Notes under the pieces: generated by a model
The model's input: the letters and a program-made list of their open reading frames with translations, nothing else
Database searches by the model: none
Told to the model about the DNA's origin: nothing
NCBI RefSeq assembly: GCF_900236475.1
Contig: NZ_LT963352.1
Location: 1,860,001-1,924,000 of the forward strand
From: Streptomyces chartreusis NRRL 3882
Lineage (GTDB): Bacteria > Actinomycetota > Actinomycetes > Streptomycetales > Streptomycetaceae
DNA: 64,000 nt
Direction of reading: 5' to 3'
Made by a program: the position numbers and the translations under genes
Shown: in pieces, positions 28,578-40,317 of the stretch
Layout: every line of letters begins with the position of its first letter
How positions within the stretch are numbered: position 1 is the first letter of the stretch

Positions 28578-29825
28578 GTGAAGCGCACGTCACGTGACAT
28601 CCGCACCGCGAACCGCTACGAGGTGCTCCGCCAGATCATCGCCGAGTCACCGACTTCCCGGCAGGAGCTGGCGGCAGCCACCGGCCTCAGTCTCGCCACG
28701 GTCGCCACACTCGTCGGCGAGCTGCTCGACCTCCGCATGATCACGGAGGTCGGCTTCGAGGACTCGGCCGGCGGCCGCCCCCGGGGCCTGGTGGCGGTCA
28801 ACTCCTCGGGCGGCGCGCTGATCGGCGTCGACATCGCCGAGACGTACGTCCACGTCGAGCTGTTCGACCTGGGGCTGAACGTCCTCGCCCGCGCCGAGGA
28901 GGACGTCCGCGCCAGCGAGAGCCTGCCGGAGCAGGTCGTGGGCCATGTGGCCACCGCGGTCGGCTCGGTGGTCACCCAGGCCGGCATCGAGGGCGCCCGG
29001 GTGCTCGGGGTCGGGGTGAGCGTGCCGGGGCAGGTGGACCGCGCCACCGGCACCTCGGAGTACGCGCCCAACTGGGACTGGCACGACGTACCACTGCTCG
29101 ACCTGCTCACCGAGCACATCGCCTATCCCCTGTACCTGGACAACCCGCTGCGCGCCAGCGCGGTGGCCGAGTTGTGGTTCGGGGCCGCGCGCGGACGGGG
29201 GAACGCCGTCGTGGTCAACCTCGGGACCGGCGTCGGCGCCGGGCTCGTCCTGGGCGGCGGACTGCACCGCGGCGTGAGCAACAGCGCCGGCGAGTGGGGC
29301 CACACCACGATGGTGCTGGACGGACGCCTGTGCCGCTGCGGCAACCACGGCTGCGTGGAGACGTACGTCGGCGCGCGCGGCATCATGCTGAACCTGCGCG
29401 AGATCGGCCCCGACAGCGCGCTGCTGCACCCGGACGACCAGACGGCGACCATCGACGCCCTGGCCCGCGGGGTCGCGGCGGACGACCCGGTGGCCCGCCG
29501 GGCCGTTCAGGAGACCGCGCGCTATCTGGGCGCCGGCGTCGCCGACCTGGTGAACCTGTTCAACCCCGAGATCGTCGTGCTGAGCAGCTGGGTCGCCCGC
29601 ACCCTGGGCGAACCGCTGCTGCACGAGGTGCGCGAGGCCGTCGCCCGGCACGCGCTCCCGCGGCCGCTGGCCGCCACCGAGATCGTCCTCTCCCCGATCC
29701 CCACCGACCCGGTGTGCCTGGGCGCGGCCACGTTCGCGCTCGAAGGCGCGCTCCAGGCCGTCGGGCAGAGAAACGGCACACGCACCACCCGCGCGAGGAG
29801 CCGCACCACCGCTCCACCCTCGTAG
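28578..29825 (+). CDS. ROK-family transcriptional repressor of beta-galactoside genes
   Basis: A 415-residue ROK regulator with a winged-helix N-terminus (SRQELAAATGLSLATVATLVGELLDLRMI) and a sugar-kinase-like domain. The ATP/sugar-fold motif GVDIAETYVHVEL and the ROK zinc site CRCGNHGCVE are present; the glucose-binding HxxGEWGH-like motif appears as SAGEWGHTTM. GTG 28578 is preferred because AAGGGATGGG lies upstream at good spacing; ATG 28566 and 28527 are alternatives. It precedes the ABC transporter and beta-galactosidase, so it likely represses them and itself. Confidence 0.9.
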   Translation: MKRTSRDIRTANRYEVLRQIIAESPTSRQELAAATGLSLATVATLVGELLDLRMITEVGFEDSAGGRPRGLVAVNSSGGALIGVDIAETYVHVELFDLGLNVLARAEEDVRASESLPEQVVGHVATAVGSVVTQAGIEGARVLGVGVSVPGQVDRATGTSEYAPNWDWHDVPLLDLLTEHIAYPLYLDNPLRASAVAELWFGAARGRGNAVVVNLGTGVGAGLVLGGGLHRGVSNSAGEWGHTTMVLDGRLCRCGNHGCVETYVGARGIMLNLREIGPDSALLHPDDQTATIDALARGVAADDPVARRAVQETARYLGAGVADLVNLFNPEIVVLSSWVARTLGEPLLHEVREAVARHALPRPLAATEIVLSPIPTDPVCLGAATFALEGALQAVGQRNGTRTTRARSRTTAPPS

Positions 29826-29857
29826 CGGCGGAAGCAACTCCTCCGCCACCCCCGCTC

Positions 29858-29873
29858 GTTCGAAATCGCGAAC
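29858..29873. repeat. Short inverted repeat upstream of transporter operon
   Basis: GTTCG (29858-29862) and CGAAC (29869-29873) form an inverted repeat with a 6-base centre, upstream of the promoter of the ABC transporter operon. A second TTCGAA hexamer follows at 29886-29891. Confidence 0.45.
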
Positions 29874-29895
29874 CGGACACAACGCTTCGAACAGA

Positions 29896-29918
29896 CTTCG
29901 TCCAACCCCTTGCCGAAG
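29896..29918. promoter_or_regulatory. Candidate operator shared with ROK gene, site 2
   Basis: Arms CTTCG (29896-29900) and CGAAG (29914-29918) are inverted and exactly 13 bases apart, with core AACCCCTTGC. The spacing and core match site 1 at 28473-28495, and this site too overlaps the -35 hexamer. Confidence 0.6.
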
Positions 29919-29939
29919 CCTTAGCCGAAGCTCTAGCGT
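29910..29939 (+). promoter_or_regulatory. Promoter of the ABC transporter/beta-galactosidase operon
   Basis: TTGCCG (29910-29915) and TAGCGT (29934-29939) are separated by 18 bases. A start near 29946 would leave a leader of about 100 bases before the binding-protein gene. Confidence 0.55.
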
Positions 29940-30045
29940 CCCGCACCGCACCTCTCTTTGAGCCATCTGGCGCGAGCCCCCGGGCCGTGAGCCATCAGGC
30001 AGTGAGCCGCAGAGCCGCAGCCGCACTCGAGACAAGGACGTCAGC

Positions 30046-31308
30046 ATGTCGGCATCGAGCAACATGAACTGGGACCGCCGAAACGTACTGCGGGCCGCGA
30101 TGGGCCTGGCCGCCGCCGGCGGGCTTGCCGCGTGCGGCAGCAACACCGGCCGGAGCAGCGGAGGTTCGGGCGACGGCCTCGTCCAGTACTTCCACGCGTA
30201 CGGCGAGGCCGGCGTCGAGCAGGCCGTCAAGCGGTACGCGAAGGCGTACAAGGACGCCAACGTGACCACGCAGTGGATCACCGGCAACAACTACGAGCAG
30301 AAACTCTTCGCGGCACTGCTCACCAAGAACGCGCCCGACGTCTTCGAGTTCCACCCGCAGATCCAGCTCATCAAGAGTGGTCAGGTGGCCGACCTGACCG
30401 ACATCATCGAGCCGGTCAAGGACGACTTCAACCAGGCCGACATCAAGTCGCACACGGTGGACGGCAAGATATACGGCGTCCGGATGATCGACGACCCGCA
30501 GTTCCTCTTCTACCGGCCTTCACTGTTCAAGAAGGCCGGGGTCGAGGTGCCGACCACCCTGGAAGAGCTGATCGAAGCCGCCGACAAGCTGACCACCAGC
30601 AAGGTCAAGGGCATCTTCCTCGGCAACGACCTGACCTCGATCGACCGCCCGCTGATCTGGTCGGCCGGCGCCGACACGCTCACCGCGGACAACAAGCCCG
30701 CCTTCAACACCGACGCCGTCGCCGAGGGCCTCAAGCAGCTGCGCGGTCTTTTCACCAGCGGCAACCTGCTCCTCGACGCCCCCGCCGACTCGTGGGACCC
30801 GTCGGCCTTCATCCAGGGCCTCACCGCGATCCAGTGGTGCGGCATGTGGGCCATGCCGGCCATGCAGAAGGCACTCGGCGACGACATCGGCATCTTCCCG
30901 TTCCCGAAGGTCGGCTCGGCCGGCAAGCAGTCGGTCTACAACGGCGGCTGGTCGATGTTCGTCAACGCCAAGAGCAAGAACGTCGAGGCGGCCAAGGAAT
31001 ACGTGAAGTGGCTGTGGATCGACCAGAAGCAGTACCAGGAGGACTTCGCCACCTCCTACGGCTTCCACATCCCACCGCGCGCCTCGCTCGCCGCGTCCGC
31101 GACCAAGCTGAAGTCCGGTCTGCCGGCCGAGGGGGTCAAGCTCTTCAACGAGTTCGGCCACTTCGACAACATCGGCTGGACGCAGGCCATGATCGCCGCG
31201 TTCTGGGACGTGATCGCCAACACCGTCCGCAAGAACGGCGACCCGAAGGCCCAGCTCGACGCGTGTGAGAAGAAGGTCAACGCCGAACTCAAGAAGCTCT
31301 TCGGATAG
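30046..31308 (+). CDS. ABC transporter sugar-binding lipoprotein
   Basis: A 420-residue family-1 extracellular solute-binding protein. The signal region (RRNVLRAAMGLAAAGG) ends in a lipobox LAAC, so Cys is the lipid-modified residue; the twin arginine suggests possible Tat export. The mature part has the usual two-lobe pattern and an aromatic-rich binding region (WCGMWAMPAMQKAL). It is the first gene of the transporter operon and should deliver a beta-galactoside or galactooligosaccharide. ATG 30046 follows AAGGACGTCAGC. Confidence 0.92.
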   Translation: MSASSNMNWDRRNVLRAAMGLAAAGGLAACGSNTGRSSGGSGDGLVQYFHAYGEAGVEQAVKRYAKAYKDANVTTQWITGNNYEQKLFAALLTKNAPDVFEFHPQIQLIKSGQVADLTDIIEPVKDDFNQADIKSHTVDGKIYGVRMIDDPQFLFYRPSLFKKAGVEVPTTLEELIEAADKLTTSKVKGIFLGNDLTSIDRPLIWSAGADTLTADNKPAFNTDAVAEGLKQLRGLFTSGNLLLDAPADSWDPSAFIQGLTAIQWCGMWAMPAMQKALGDDIGIFPFPKVGSAGKQSVYNGGWSMFVNAKSKNVEAAKEYVKWLWIDQKQYQEDFATSYGFHIPPRASLAASATKLKSGLPAEGVKLFNEFGHFDNIGWTQAMIAAFWDVIANTVRKNGDPKAQLDACEKKVNAELKKLFG

Positions 31309-31328
31309 ACCACCGGACGGATCTCGAC

Positions 31329-32294
31329 ATGTCGACCACCACCACACGCGGGGTCGCCCAGCCCGCCCCGGCCAAGGTCTCCAAGACCCGGCCGAGGCGG
31401 GGCCTGAGGGCGAACAGCACCTTCAACTTCTGGCTATTCACCGGGCCGTTCCTGATCGGCCTGGTGATATTCGTCTTCGTGCCGATCGGCTGGAGCATCT
31501 GGCTCAGCTTCTTCGAGGCGCGCTTCACCGTGACGCCGAGCGAGTTCGTCGGTTTCGACAACTACAAGCAGATCCTGACGGACACGAACTTCCGGAACTC
31601 GCTGGTCACGTTCACCGTGTTCGCCGCGTTCATCGTGCCCGCCACCTGGGCCCTCTCGCTGGGTCTGGCACTGCTGGTCAACCGGCTGCGGTTCATGCGG
31701 GCGTTCTTCCGGTCGGTGTTCTTCCTGCCGACCGCGGTCAGCTATGTCGCCGCCGCGCTGATCTGGAAGATGTCCATCTTCAACGGCGTCCGCTTCGGTC
31801 TGGCCAACACGGTCCTCGGCTGGTTCGGCATCGACAACATCGCGTGGCTGGCCAACCCCGACCCGCCCTGGTACTGGCTGGTCATCGTGACCGTCCGCCT
31901 CTGGCTCCAGTCGGGCTTCTACATGATCCTGTTCATCGCGGCGCTGCAGAACATCCCGCGGGAGCTGTACGAGGCGGCCGCCATCGACGGCGCCAAGCCG
32001 GGCTGGCAGACTTTCCGGCACATCACCCTGCCCCAGCTCAGGGCCACCTCCACCGCGGTGATCCTGCTCCTGCTGGTCGCCGCGTACCAGGCCTTCGACG
32101 AGTTCTTCAACCTGCTCGGCAAGGCCACCTGGGGCCAGCCCCCACTGGTCGAGCTCTACAAGATGGCCCTCGGCCAGAACCAGAACTACGGCGCGGGCAG
32201 CGCGGGCGCGGTCGTGCTGACCCTGCTCATCTGCGTCGTCACACTGCTCCAGGGCAAGATCATGGGCTTCGGAAGGGGTGAGGAGTCCAAGTGA
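31329..32294 (+). CDS. ABC sugar transporter permease 1 (MalF-type)
   Basis: A 321-residue inner-membrane permease with six predicted segments. The cytoplasmic EAA loop EAAAIDGAKPGWQTFRHITLP contacts the ATPase. It starts 21 bases after the binding-protein gene. No cognate ATPase gene is in the operon, which is normal for Streptomyces sugar importers, which share the MsiK ATPase. The stop overlaps the next start by four bases. Confidence 0.93.
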   Translation: MSTTTTRGVAQPAPAKVSKTRPRRGLRANSTFNFWLFTGPFLIGLVIFVFVPIGWSIWLSFFEARFTVTPSEFVGFDNYKQILTDTNFRNSLVTFTVFAAFIVPATWALSLGLALLVNRLRFMRAFFRSVFFLPTAVSYVAAALIWKMSIFNGVRFGLANTVLGWFGIDNIAWLANPDPPWYWLVIVTVRLWLQSGFYMILFIAALQNIPRELYEAAAIDGAKPGWQTFRHITLPQLRATSTAVILLLLVAAYQAFDEFFNLLGKATWGQPPLVELYKMALGQNQNYGAGSAGAVVLTLLICVVTLLQGKIMGFGRGEESK

Positions 32295-33175
32295 CCACCA
32301 CAGCACCCGACATCAGCAAGGTGACGAAGCCGGCCAAGGTCAGGCGCGGCGGCGGCGTCATGGGCAGCACCGGTCTGTACATCGCGACGGGCGTCGCCGC
32401 CCTCCTCTTCCTGATCCCCTTCTATCTGATCGTCCGCAACGCGCTGATGACGGACCCGGAGATCACGGGTGAGAGCTGGAAGTGGTTCCCCACTTCCATC
32501 CAGTGGGGCAACGTCACCGAGCCGTTCGACGACGTCACCGTCGACTTCGCGCAGTCCCTGTGGAACTCCGTGGTCGTCGCCGTCCTCCACACGGCGGGAA
32601 TCCTGCTGATCTGCTCGATGGCCGGCTACGGCCTCGCCCGCATCCCGTACAAGCACGCCAACAAGGTGTTCTACGCCGTTCTGGTGACCCTGATGGTTCC
32701 GACGGCGGTCACCTTCGTGCCGAGCTTCGTGCTGGTCTCGTCGCTCGGCTGGGTGGACAGTTACCGGGGTCTCATCATCCCGGGCCTCTTCAGTGGTTTC
32801 ACGTGCTTCCTGTTCCGGCAGTACTTCCTGGGGTTCCCGAAGGAGCTGGAGGAGGCGGCGCGCGTGGACGGGCTCGGCTACTGGGGCGCCTACTGGCGGA
32901 TCGTCGTGCCGAACTCGCTGAACTTCTTCGCGGCCATCGCCACGATCACCTTCATCAACGGCTGGAACTCCTTCCTGTGGCCCCTGGTCATCGGCCAGGA
33001 TCCCAGCGCCTGGACAGTCCAGGTGGCGCTGTCGTCATATATGACGAACCAGACCGTCAACTACCACCTGATCTTCATGGCGACCGCCATCTCGATCCTG
33101 CCCCTGATCTTCGTCTTCCTCTTCCTCCAGCGCTGGCTGGTGCAGGGGATCGCCCAGACCGGCATCAAGGGCTGA
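32291..33175 (+). CDS. ABC sugar transporter permease 2 (MalG-type)
   Basis: A 294-residue permease starting with GTG inside the preceding stop region (GTGA overlap). The EAA-type loop is EEAARVDGLGYWGAYWRIVVPNS. Six hydrophobic segments are visible. With permease 1 it forms the translocation pore for the sugar delivered by the lipoprotein; the shared MsiK-type ATPase must be encoded elsewhere. Confidence 0.93.
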   Translation: MTTTAPDISKVTKPAKVRRGGGVMGSTGLYIATGVAALLFLIPFYLIVRNALMTDPEITGESWKWFPTSIQWGNVTEPFDDVTVDFAQSLWNSVVVAVLHTAGILLICSMAGYGLARIPYKHANKVFYAVLVTLMVPTAVTFVPSFVLVSSLGWVDSYRGLIIPGLFSGFTCFLFRQYFLGFPKELEEAARVDGLGYWGAYWRIVVPNSLNFFAAIATITFINGWNSFLWPLVIGQDPSAWTVQVALSSYMTNQTVNYHLIFMATAISILPLIFVFLFLQRWLVQGIAQTGIKG

Positions 33176-36058
<2,883 letters not shown>

Positions 36059-36071
36059 GAAACCCGATTAA

Positions 36072-36108
36072 TCGATTGACCAATTGATCGACATTCCGAC
36101 AGTGTCGG
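36072..36108. repeat. Two short inverted repeats downstream of lacZ
   Basis: TCGAT/ATCGA (36072-36076 with 36087-36091) and CCGACA-G-TGTCGG (36096-36108) lie just after the lacZ stop and before the main terminator. Either may be part of the termination region or an operator for the following exporter operon. Confidence 0.4.
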
Positions 36109-36118
36109 GACGTCATCC

Positions 36119-36151
36119 GCGGCCGGTCGGCCCTCGAAGCCGACCGGCCGC
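36119..36151 (+). terminator. Strong hairpin terminator after beta-galactosidase
   Basis: A perfect 13-bp stem, GCGGCCGGTCGGC (36119-36131) with GCCGACCGGCCGC (36139-36151), and a 7-base loop CCTCGAA. It lies 60 bases after the lacZ stop and just before the next ribosome binding site. Confidence 0.8.
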
Positions 36152-36175
36152 ACTGCTTTCCCCACAAGGAAGTTG

Positions 36176-37180
36176 GTGGGTCGGTTGAATGTCGCCATCG
36201 AGGTCCGCGGGTTGACCCGGACCTTCCACACCACCGTCCGCCGCCCCGGTTTCCTGGGCGCCGTCAGATCCCTGGTCAACCCGGAGCGGGTCGCCAAGCA
36301 CGCCGTCACCGACATCACCTTCGACGTGGCCCCGGGCGAACTCCTCGCCCTGCTCGGCCCGAACGGCGCCGGCAAGTCCACCACCATCAAGATGCTGACC
36401 GGCATCCTCACGCCCACGTCCGGCGAGGCCCGGGTCGCGGGCGTGGTGCCGTACCGGGAGCGCGAGCGCAATGCCCGCAACGTCGGCGCGGTGTTCGGGC
36501 AGCGCACCCAGCTGTGGTGGGACCTGCCGGTGCGCGAGTCGTTCGCGATCCTGCGGGACATCTACGAGGTGCCCAAGGCCGAACACGCCGCCCGGCTGAA
36601 GGAGTTCGACGAGATCCTGGACCTGTCGTCCTTCTGGGACACCCGGGTCCGCCACCTCTCCCTGGGCCAGCGGGTGCGCAGCGATCTGGCCGCCGCCCTG
36701 CTGCACGACCCGCCGGTGGTGTTCCTGGACGAGCCGACCATCGGCATGGACGTGGTGGTCAAGGAGCAGGTGCGGGAGTTCCTGCGCCACCAGGTCGAGC
36801 AGCGCGGCCGTACGGTGCTGCTGACCACGCACGACATGACGGAGGTCGAGCGGCTCGCCGAGCGGGTGGTGCTGGTCAACCACGGCCGGCTGGTCCTGGA
36901 CGGGACGCTGGACGAGATCCGCCGGAAGTTCGGCTCGACCTGGCAGGTGCGGGCCACGCTCGCCGACCCGCACGCCGAGGTCGTACCGCCGCCCGGCATC
37001 ACGCTGCTGCGGCGGGGTGGCGCGCAGGTCGTCTTCGGCCCCGACGGGGCGGACGCGCCCACCGTCCAGCAGGCGTTGAAGGCCGTGATCGAGCGGTTCG
37101 AGGTCACGGACATCGCCCTGGACGAGGCGGACCTGGAGGACGTCATGCGGGCCGCGTACGCGCATGCCGGGGAGGTCTGA
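36176..37180 (+). CDS. ABC-2 type exporter ATP-binding protein
   Basis: A 334-residue ATPase. Walker A is GPNGAGKST, the signature LSLGQR, Walker B VVFLDEPT, and the H-loop is in LLTTHDMTE. An N-terminal extension around LVNPERVAKHAV is typical of the YbhF/NatA-like exporter subgroup. GTG 36176 is chosen because AAGGA lies 5 bases upstream; TTG 36173 and TTG 36185 are alternatives. It heads a three-gene exporter operon with two unrelated membrane subunits. Substrate unknown. Confidence 0.9.
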   Translation: MGRLNVAIEVRGLTRTFHTTVRRPGFLGAVRSLVNPERVAKHAVTDITFDVAPGELLALLGPNGAGKSTTIKMLTGILTPTSGEARVAGVVPYRERERNARNVGAVFGQRTQLWWDLPVRESFAILRDIYEVPKAEHAARLKEFDEILDLSSFWDTRVRHLSLGQRVRSDLAAALLHDPPVVFLDEPTIGMDVVVKEQVREFLRHQVEQRGRTVLLTTHDMTEVERLAERVVLVNHGRLVLDGTLDEIRRKFGSTWQVRATLADPHAEVVPPPGITLLRRGGAQVVFGPDGADAPTVQQALKAVIERFEVTDIALDEADLEDVMRAAYAHAGEV

Positions 37181-37181
37181 C

Positions 37182-37985
37182 ATGGCCGTGCTGCACGCCT
37201 GGCGCGCCGCCCGGGTCACCCCGCTCGGCGAGCTGAGCGCCCCGCCCCGGATGACCGCCGTCGCGCTCCGGCTGGCCGTTCAGGTGGTGCTGGTCTGGTC
37301 GCTGTGGCGCGGCCTGTACGCGCAGACCGGCACCACCGCCGGGCTGAGCCGCGACCAGGCGGTGACCTACGCCGTGCTGGCCGTCCTGGCGTCCCGGCTG
37401 CGGGAGCTGGACCAGTACGCGGGCCGGGACACGGTCCTCCAGCACATGCACTTCGGCACGATCGTCTACTGGTACCTGCGGCCACTGCCGCCGCAGCGCT
37501 ACTACGCCGTGCGGGCCGCCGGCGAGCAGCTGTACGGACTCGCGTGGGCGCTGACGGGTTACCTGATCTGCCTGGCCGCGGGGGTGGTCGAGCCGCCCCG
37601 CTCGGCCTCGGTGGCCGGGGTGTTCGTGGTGAGCATGCTGCTCGGCCAGTGGGTCCTGTACTACGTCATGCTCGTGCTCGACCAGTTGTGCTTCTGGACG
37701 GTCCGCAACACCGCCGCGATGCTCATCCTGCTGTTCGCGCAGAACCTGCTGTCCGGGGTGTACGCGCCGCTGTGGTTCTTCCCGGACTGGTTCGTGACGA
37801 TGAGCGCCTTCCTGCCCTTCCAGGCCACGCTGAGCGTGCCGCTGTCGCTGTACGTGGGGCGGATCCCCCTGTCCGACGCGGCCTTCCAGCTGTCCGTGCA
37901 GGTGGTGTGGGTGGTGGTGCTGGCGCTGTTCACCCGGCTGCTGTGGCGGCGGGCCGCCCGGCGCGTGATCTCGCAGGGAGGCTGA
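37182..37985 (+). CDS. ABC-2 type exporter membrane subunit 1
   Basis: A 267-residue protein with six predicted membrane segments, starting one base after the ATPase stop at ATG 37182, with GGGGAGG upstream. The sequence (QVVLVWSLWRGLYAQTGTTAGLSRDQAVTYAVL) resembles the DUF990-like permeases encoded beside this ATPase type. It shares the operon and forms the pore together with subunit 2. Confidence 0.88.
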   Translation: MAVLHAWRAARVTPLGELSAPPRMTAVALRLAVQVVLVWSLWRGLYAQTGTTAGLSRDQAVTYAVLAVLASRLRELDQYAGRDTVLQHMHFGTIVYWYLRPLPPQRYYAVRAAGEQLYGLAWALTGYLICLAAGVVEPPRSASVAGVFVVSMLLGQWVLYYVMLVLDQLCFWTVRNTAAMLILLFAQNLLSGVYAPLWFFPDWFVTMSAFLPFQATLSVPLSLYVGRIPLSDAAFQLSVQVVWVVVLALFTRLLWRRAARRVISQGG

Positions 37986-37986
37986 G

Positions 37987-38793
37987 ATGTCGGTGAAGGC
38001 TCTGCGGATCGTGTGGCGCGTCACGGCGCTCAACTTCCGCGCGCAGATGGAGTACCGCACCGAGTTCCTGCTGATGATCGCCATCGGGGCGATCTGGCAG
38101 GTGTCGGTGATCGTGTTCGCCACGGTGCTGTTGTCCCGGTTCGCCGGGATGGGCGGCTGGGACAGCTCGGACGTGCTGCTGATCCCGGCGACCCGCATGC
38201 TGGCGCACGGTCTGTTCGTGCTGTTCCTCGGGCGGATGCACTGGGCCGGCCGGCAGATCCAGGAAGGCCGGGTCGACATCTACCTGATGCGCCCGATGCC
38301 GGTCCACCGGCAGATCCAGCTGGCCTTCTTCCCCACCAACGCCATCGGGGACCTGACGGTCGCGGCGGGTCTGATGGTCGGGGCGCTGTCCCGCAGCGAC
38401 CTGGACTGGACGGCGGGCCGGATCACGTACCTGGTCGCGGCCGTGCTGGGCGGCATGCTGCTGGAGGCGGCCCTGTTCACGGTCGTGGCGAGCGCGTCCC
38501 TGCGGTTCCCGGCCGCCGACATGTGGGGCCGCTGGCTGGAGGAACTCCTCGGCACGTTCGGCAGCTACCCGCTGAACGTCCTCCCCAAGGCGGTGGGCGG
38601 CTTCCTGACCTACGGGCTCCCGCTCGCGTTCGTCGCCTACTTCCCGGCGGCGGTCCTCACCGGCCACGGCCACACCACGGGCGTGCCGTACTGGCTGGCG
38701 GCGGCCTCACCGCTGCTCGGGCTGCTGGCGTACCTGGGGGCGCGGCTGCTGTGGCGGTGGAGTCTGCGGCACTACACCGGGGTCAACGGGTGA
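37987..38793 (+). CDS. ABC-2 type exporter membrane subunit 2
   Basis: A 268-residue permease of the DUF990/COG3694 type (YRTEFLLMIAIGAIWQVSVIVFATVLL) with about six segments. It starts one base after the stop of subunit 1. Its 3' end overlaps the convergent MFS gene by 11 bases. Substrate unknown. Confidence 0.88.
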   Translation: MSVKALRIVWRVTALNFRAQMEYRTEFLLMIAIGAIWQVSVIVFATVLLSRFAGMGGWDSSDVLLIPATRMLAHGLFVLFLGRMHWAGRQIQEGRVDIYLMRPMPVHRQIQLAFFPTNAIGDLTVAAGLMVGALSRSDLDWTAGRITYLVAAVLGGMLLEAALFTVVASASLRFPAADMWGRWLEELLGTFGSYPLNVLPKAVGGFLTYGLPLAFVAYFPAAVLTGHGHTTGVPYWLAAASPLLGLLAYLGARLLWRWSLRHYTGVNG

Positions 38794-40078
38794 GGTTCCG
38801 GCCAGATCCGCGGATCGGGGTGAACAGGGCCGTCACGGCGAGCAGGACGCAGGTCGCTCCGGCGACCAGGGCGACCGGTGTCGTGCCCTGTTCCTCCGCG
38901 GCCCAGGTCAGCACGGCCGCGCCGATGGGCGCCGCCGCGTACTGAAGCGTCCAGAAGGCGGAGGTGACGCGGCCCAGGAGGTGTTCGGGGGTGACCTCCT
39001 GGCGCAGCGACAACGAGCAGGTGCCCGCCATGCCGACGCAGGCGAGGAAGGCGGCGCTCAGGGCCGCGACGGCCGGGACGTCGCGGGCCCAGCCGAGACC
39101 GGCGAAGGCCAGCCCGCACACCGCGACCGAGCCGGTCCACGTCGCGCCGAAACCCAGGCGGCGGCGGACCCGGGCCACGAGCAGGGCGCCGGTGATGGTG
39201 CCGAGCGCGCCGACCGCCATGACGGTGCCGACCGCTTGGTCGTCATGGCCGAGGTCGTGCTTGAGGTGGTAGATGACCAGGTCGTTCAGGCCGAGGGTGA
39301 GGAAGCTGAAGACGAAGAGGAGGGCGGTGAGCGAGCGCAGCACCGGGTGGCCGTGGAGGAAGGCGATGCCGGTGCGCAGGTCCTGCCACAGGCCCGCGCC
39401 GCGGCCCGGGTGCTCGTCCGGGGCGCGCTTGCGGAACCGTACGAAGAACAGGCACGCGGCCGACACCCCGAAGCTGGCCGCGTCCACACCGACCGCCGCG
39501 GCCGGGCCGGACCAGGCGGCGACCAGTCCCGCGCACAGCGGCCCGAGGACCCCCGCGGCGGCGGCCGTCGCGTTCAGCCGCCCGTTGGCCTCCGTGAGTC
39601 GCCCGGTGCCGACCAAACCTCGCACGACCGTGACGTAGCCGACCGCGAACAGCATCCCCACGGCCTCGCACAGCGGCAGCACCACGTACAGCAGCCAGAT
39701 CTGCGGGCCGAACAGCCACACCAGCGGGATCACCCCGTACAGGCCCATGCGCACGAGGTCGCAGGCGATGAGCAGCCGGCGCCGGTCCACCCGGTCCACC
39801 ACGGCCCCGGCGAACACCGCCGCCACGACCGAGGCGGCCCCGCCCACCGCCGTCAGCAGCCCCATCCGCGCGACCGACCCCGTGGCCTGAAGCACCAGCA
39901 GGGGCAGGGCGATCAGCGCGAAGGAGTCGCCGAGCACGGAGAGCGTCTGCGCGGTCCAGAAGATGCCGAAGTCCCGCTGCCGCCACAGCGGTCGGGTGCC
40001 GGGTAAGCCCTGGTCGGCGGCGTCCGGGGCGGTCCCGCCGCCGGGTTCGTCCTCACGCCGCGCCGCGCCGTACGTCAT
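38783..40078 (-). CDS. MFS transporter (MFS_3/macrolide-efflux type)
   Basis: A 431-residue transporter with twelve predicted segments. The start RDFGIFWTAQTLSVLGDSFALIALPLLVLQATGS is characteristic of the MFS_3 family, which contains macrolide efflux and enterobactin exporter proteins, and the A-like loop VDRVDRRRLL is present. Its substrate is unknown, and a drug-export role is only one possibility. It is convergent with the ABC-2 operon and divergent from the nucleotidyltransferase-like gene. Confidence 0.88.
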   Translation of the reverse strand: MTYGAARREDEPGGGTAPDAADQGLPGTRPLWRQRDFGIFWTAQTLSVLGDSFALIALPLLVLQATGSVARMGLLTAVGGAASVVAAVFAGAVVDRVDRRRLLIACDLVRMGLYGVIPLVWLFGPQIWLLYVVLPLCEAVGMLFAVGYVTVVRGLVGTGRLTEANGRLNATAAAAGVLGPLCAGLVAAWSGPAAAVGVDAASFGVSAACLFFVRFRKRAPDEHPGRGAGLWQDLRTGIAFLHGHPVLRSLTALLFVFSFLTLGLNDLVIYHLKHDLGHDDQAVGTVMAVGALGTITGALLVARVRRRLGFGATWTGSVAVCGLAFAGLGWARDVPAVAALSAAFLACVGMAGTCSLSLRQEVTPEHLLGRVTSAFWTLQYAAAPIGAAVLTWAAEEQGTTPVALVAGATCVLLAVTALFTPIRGSGRNLTR

Positions 40079-40317
40079 GCCCGCCTCCCCCCCCTGTCCC
40101 GGCCCCCTGGCTGCCCGGCAACCTTACGGCTCCCCCGTCGACCGAGGGTGTCGCACCCGCGCCCTCGACATCGCCGCGGGAGCGCAAGAAATCGCTACCG
40201 GCGTGCGGTGCGGACGGGGTAGCGTCCGCACCGTGAGGTGATCTCTCCCGCGGTGTCCCGGACACCGCAGACGCGAACCCGACCCGTACCCCTGACGTTC
40301 CGCGGGGAGACATCACC

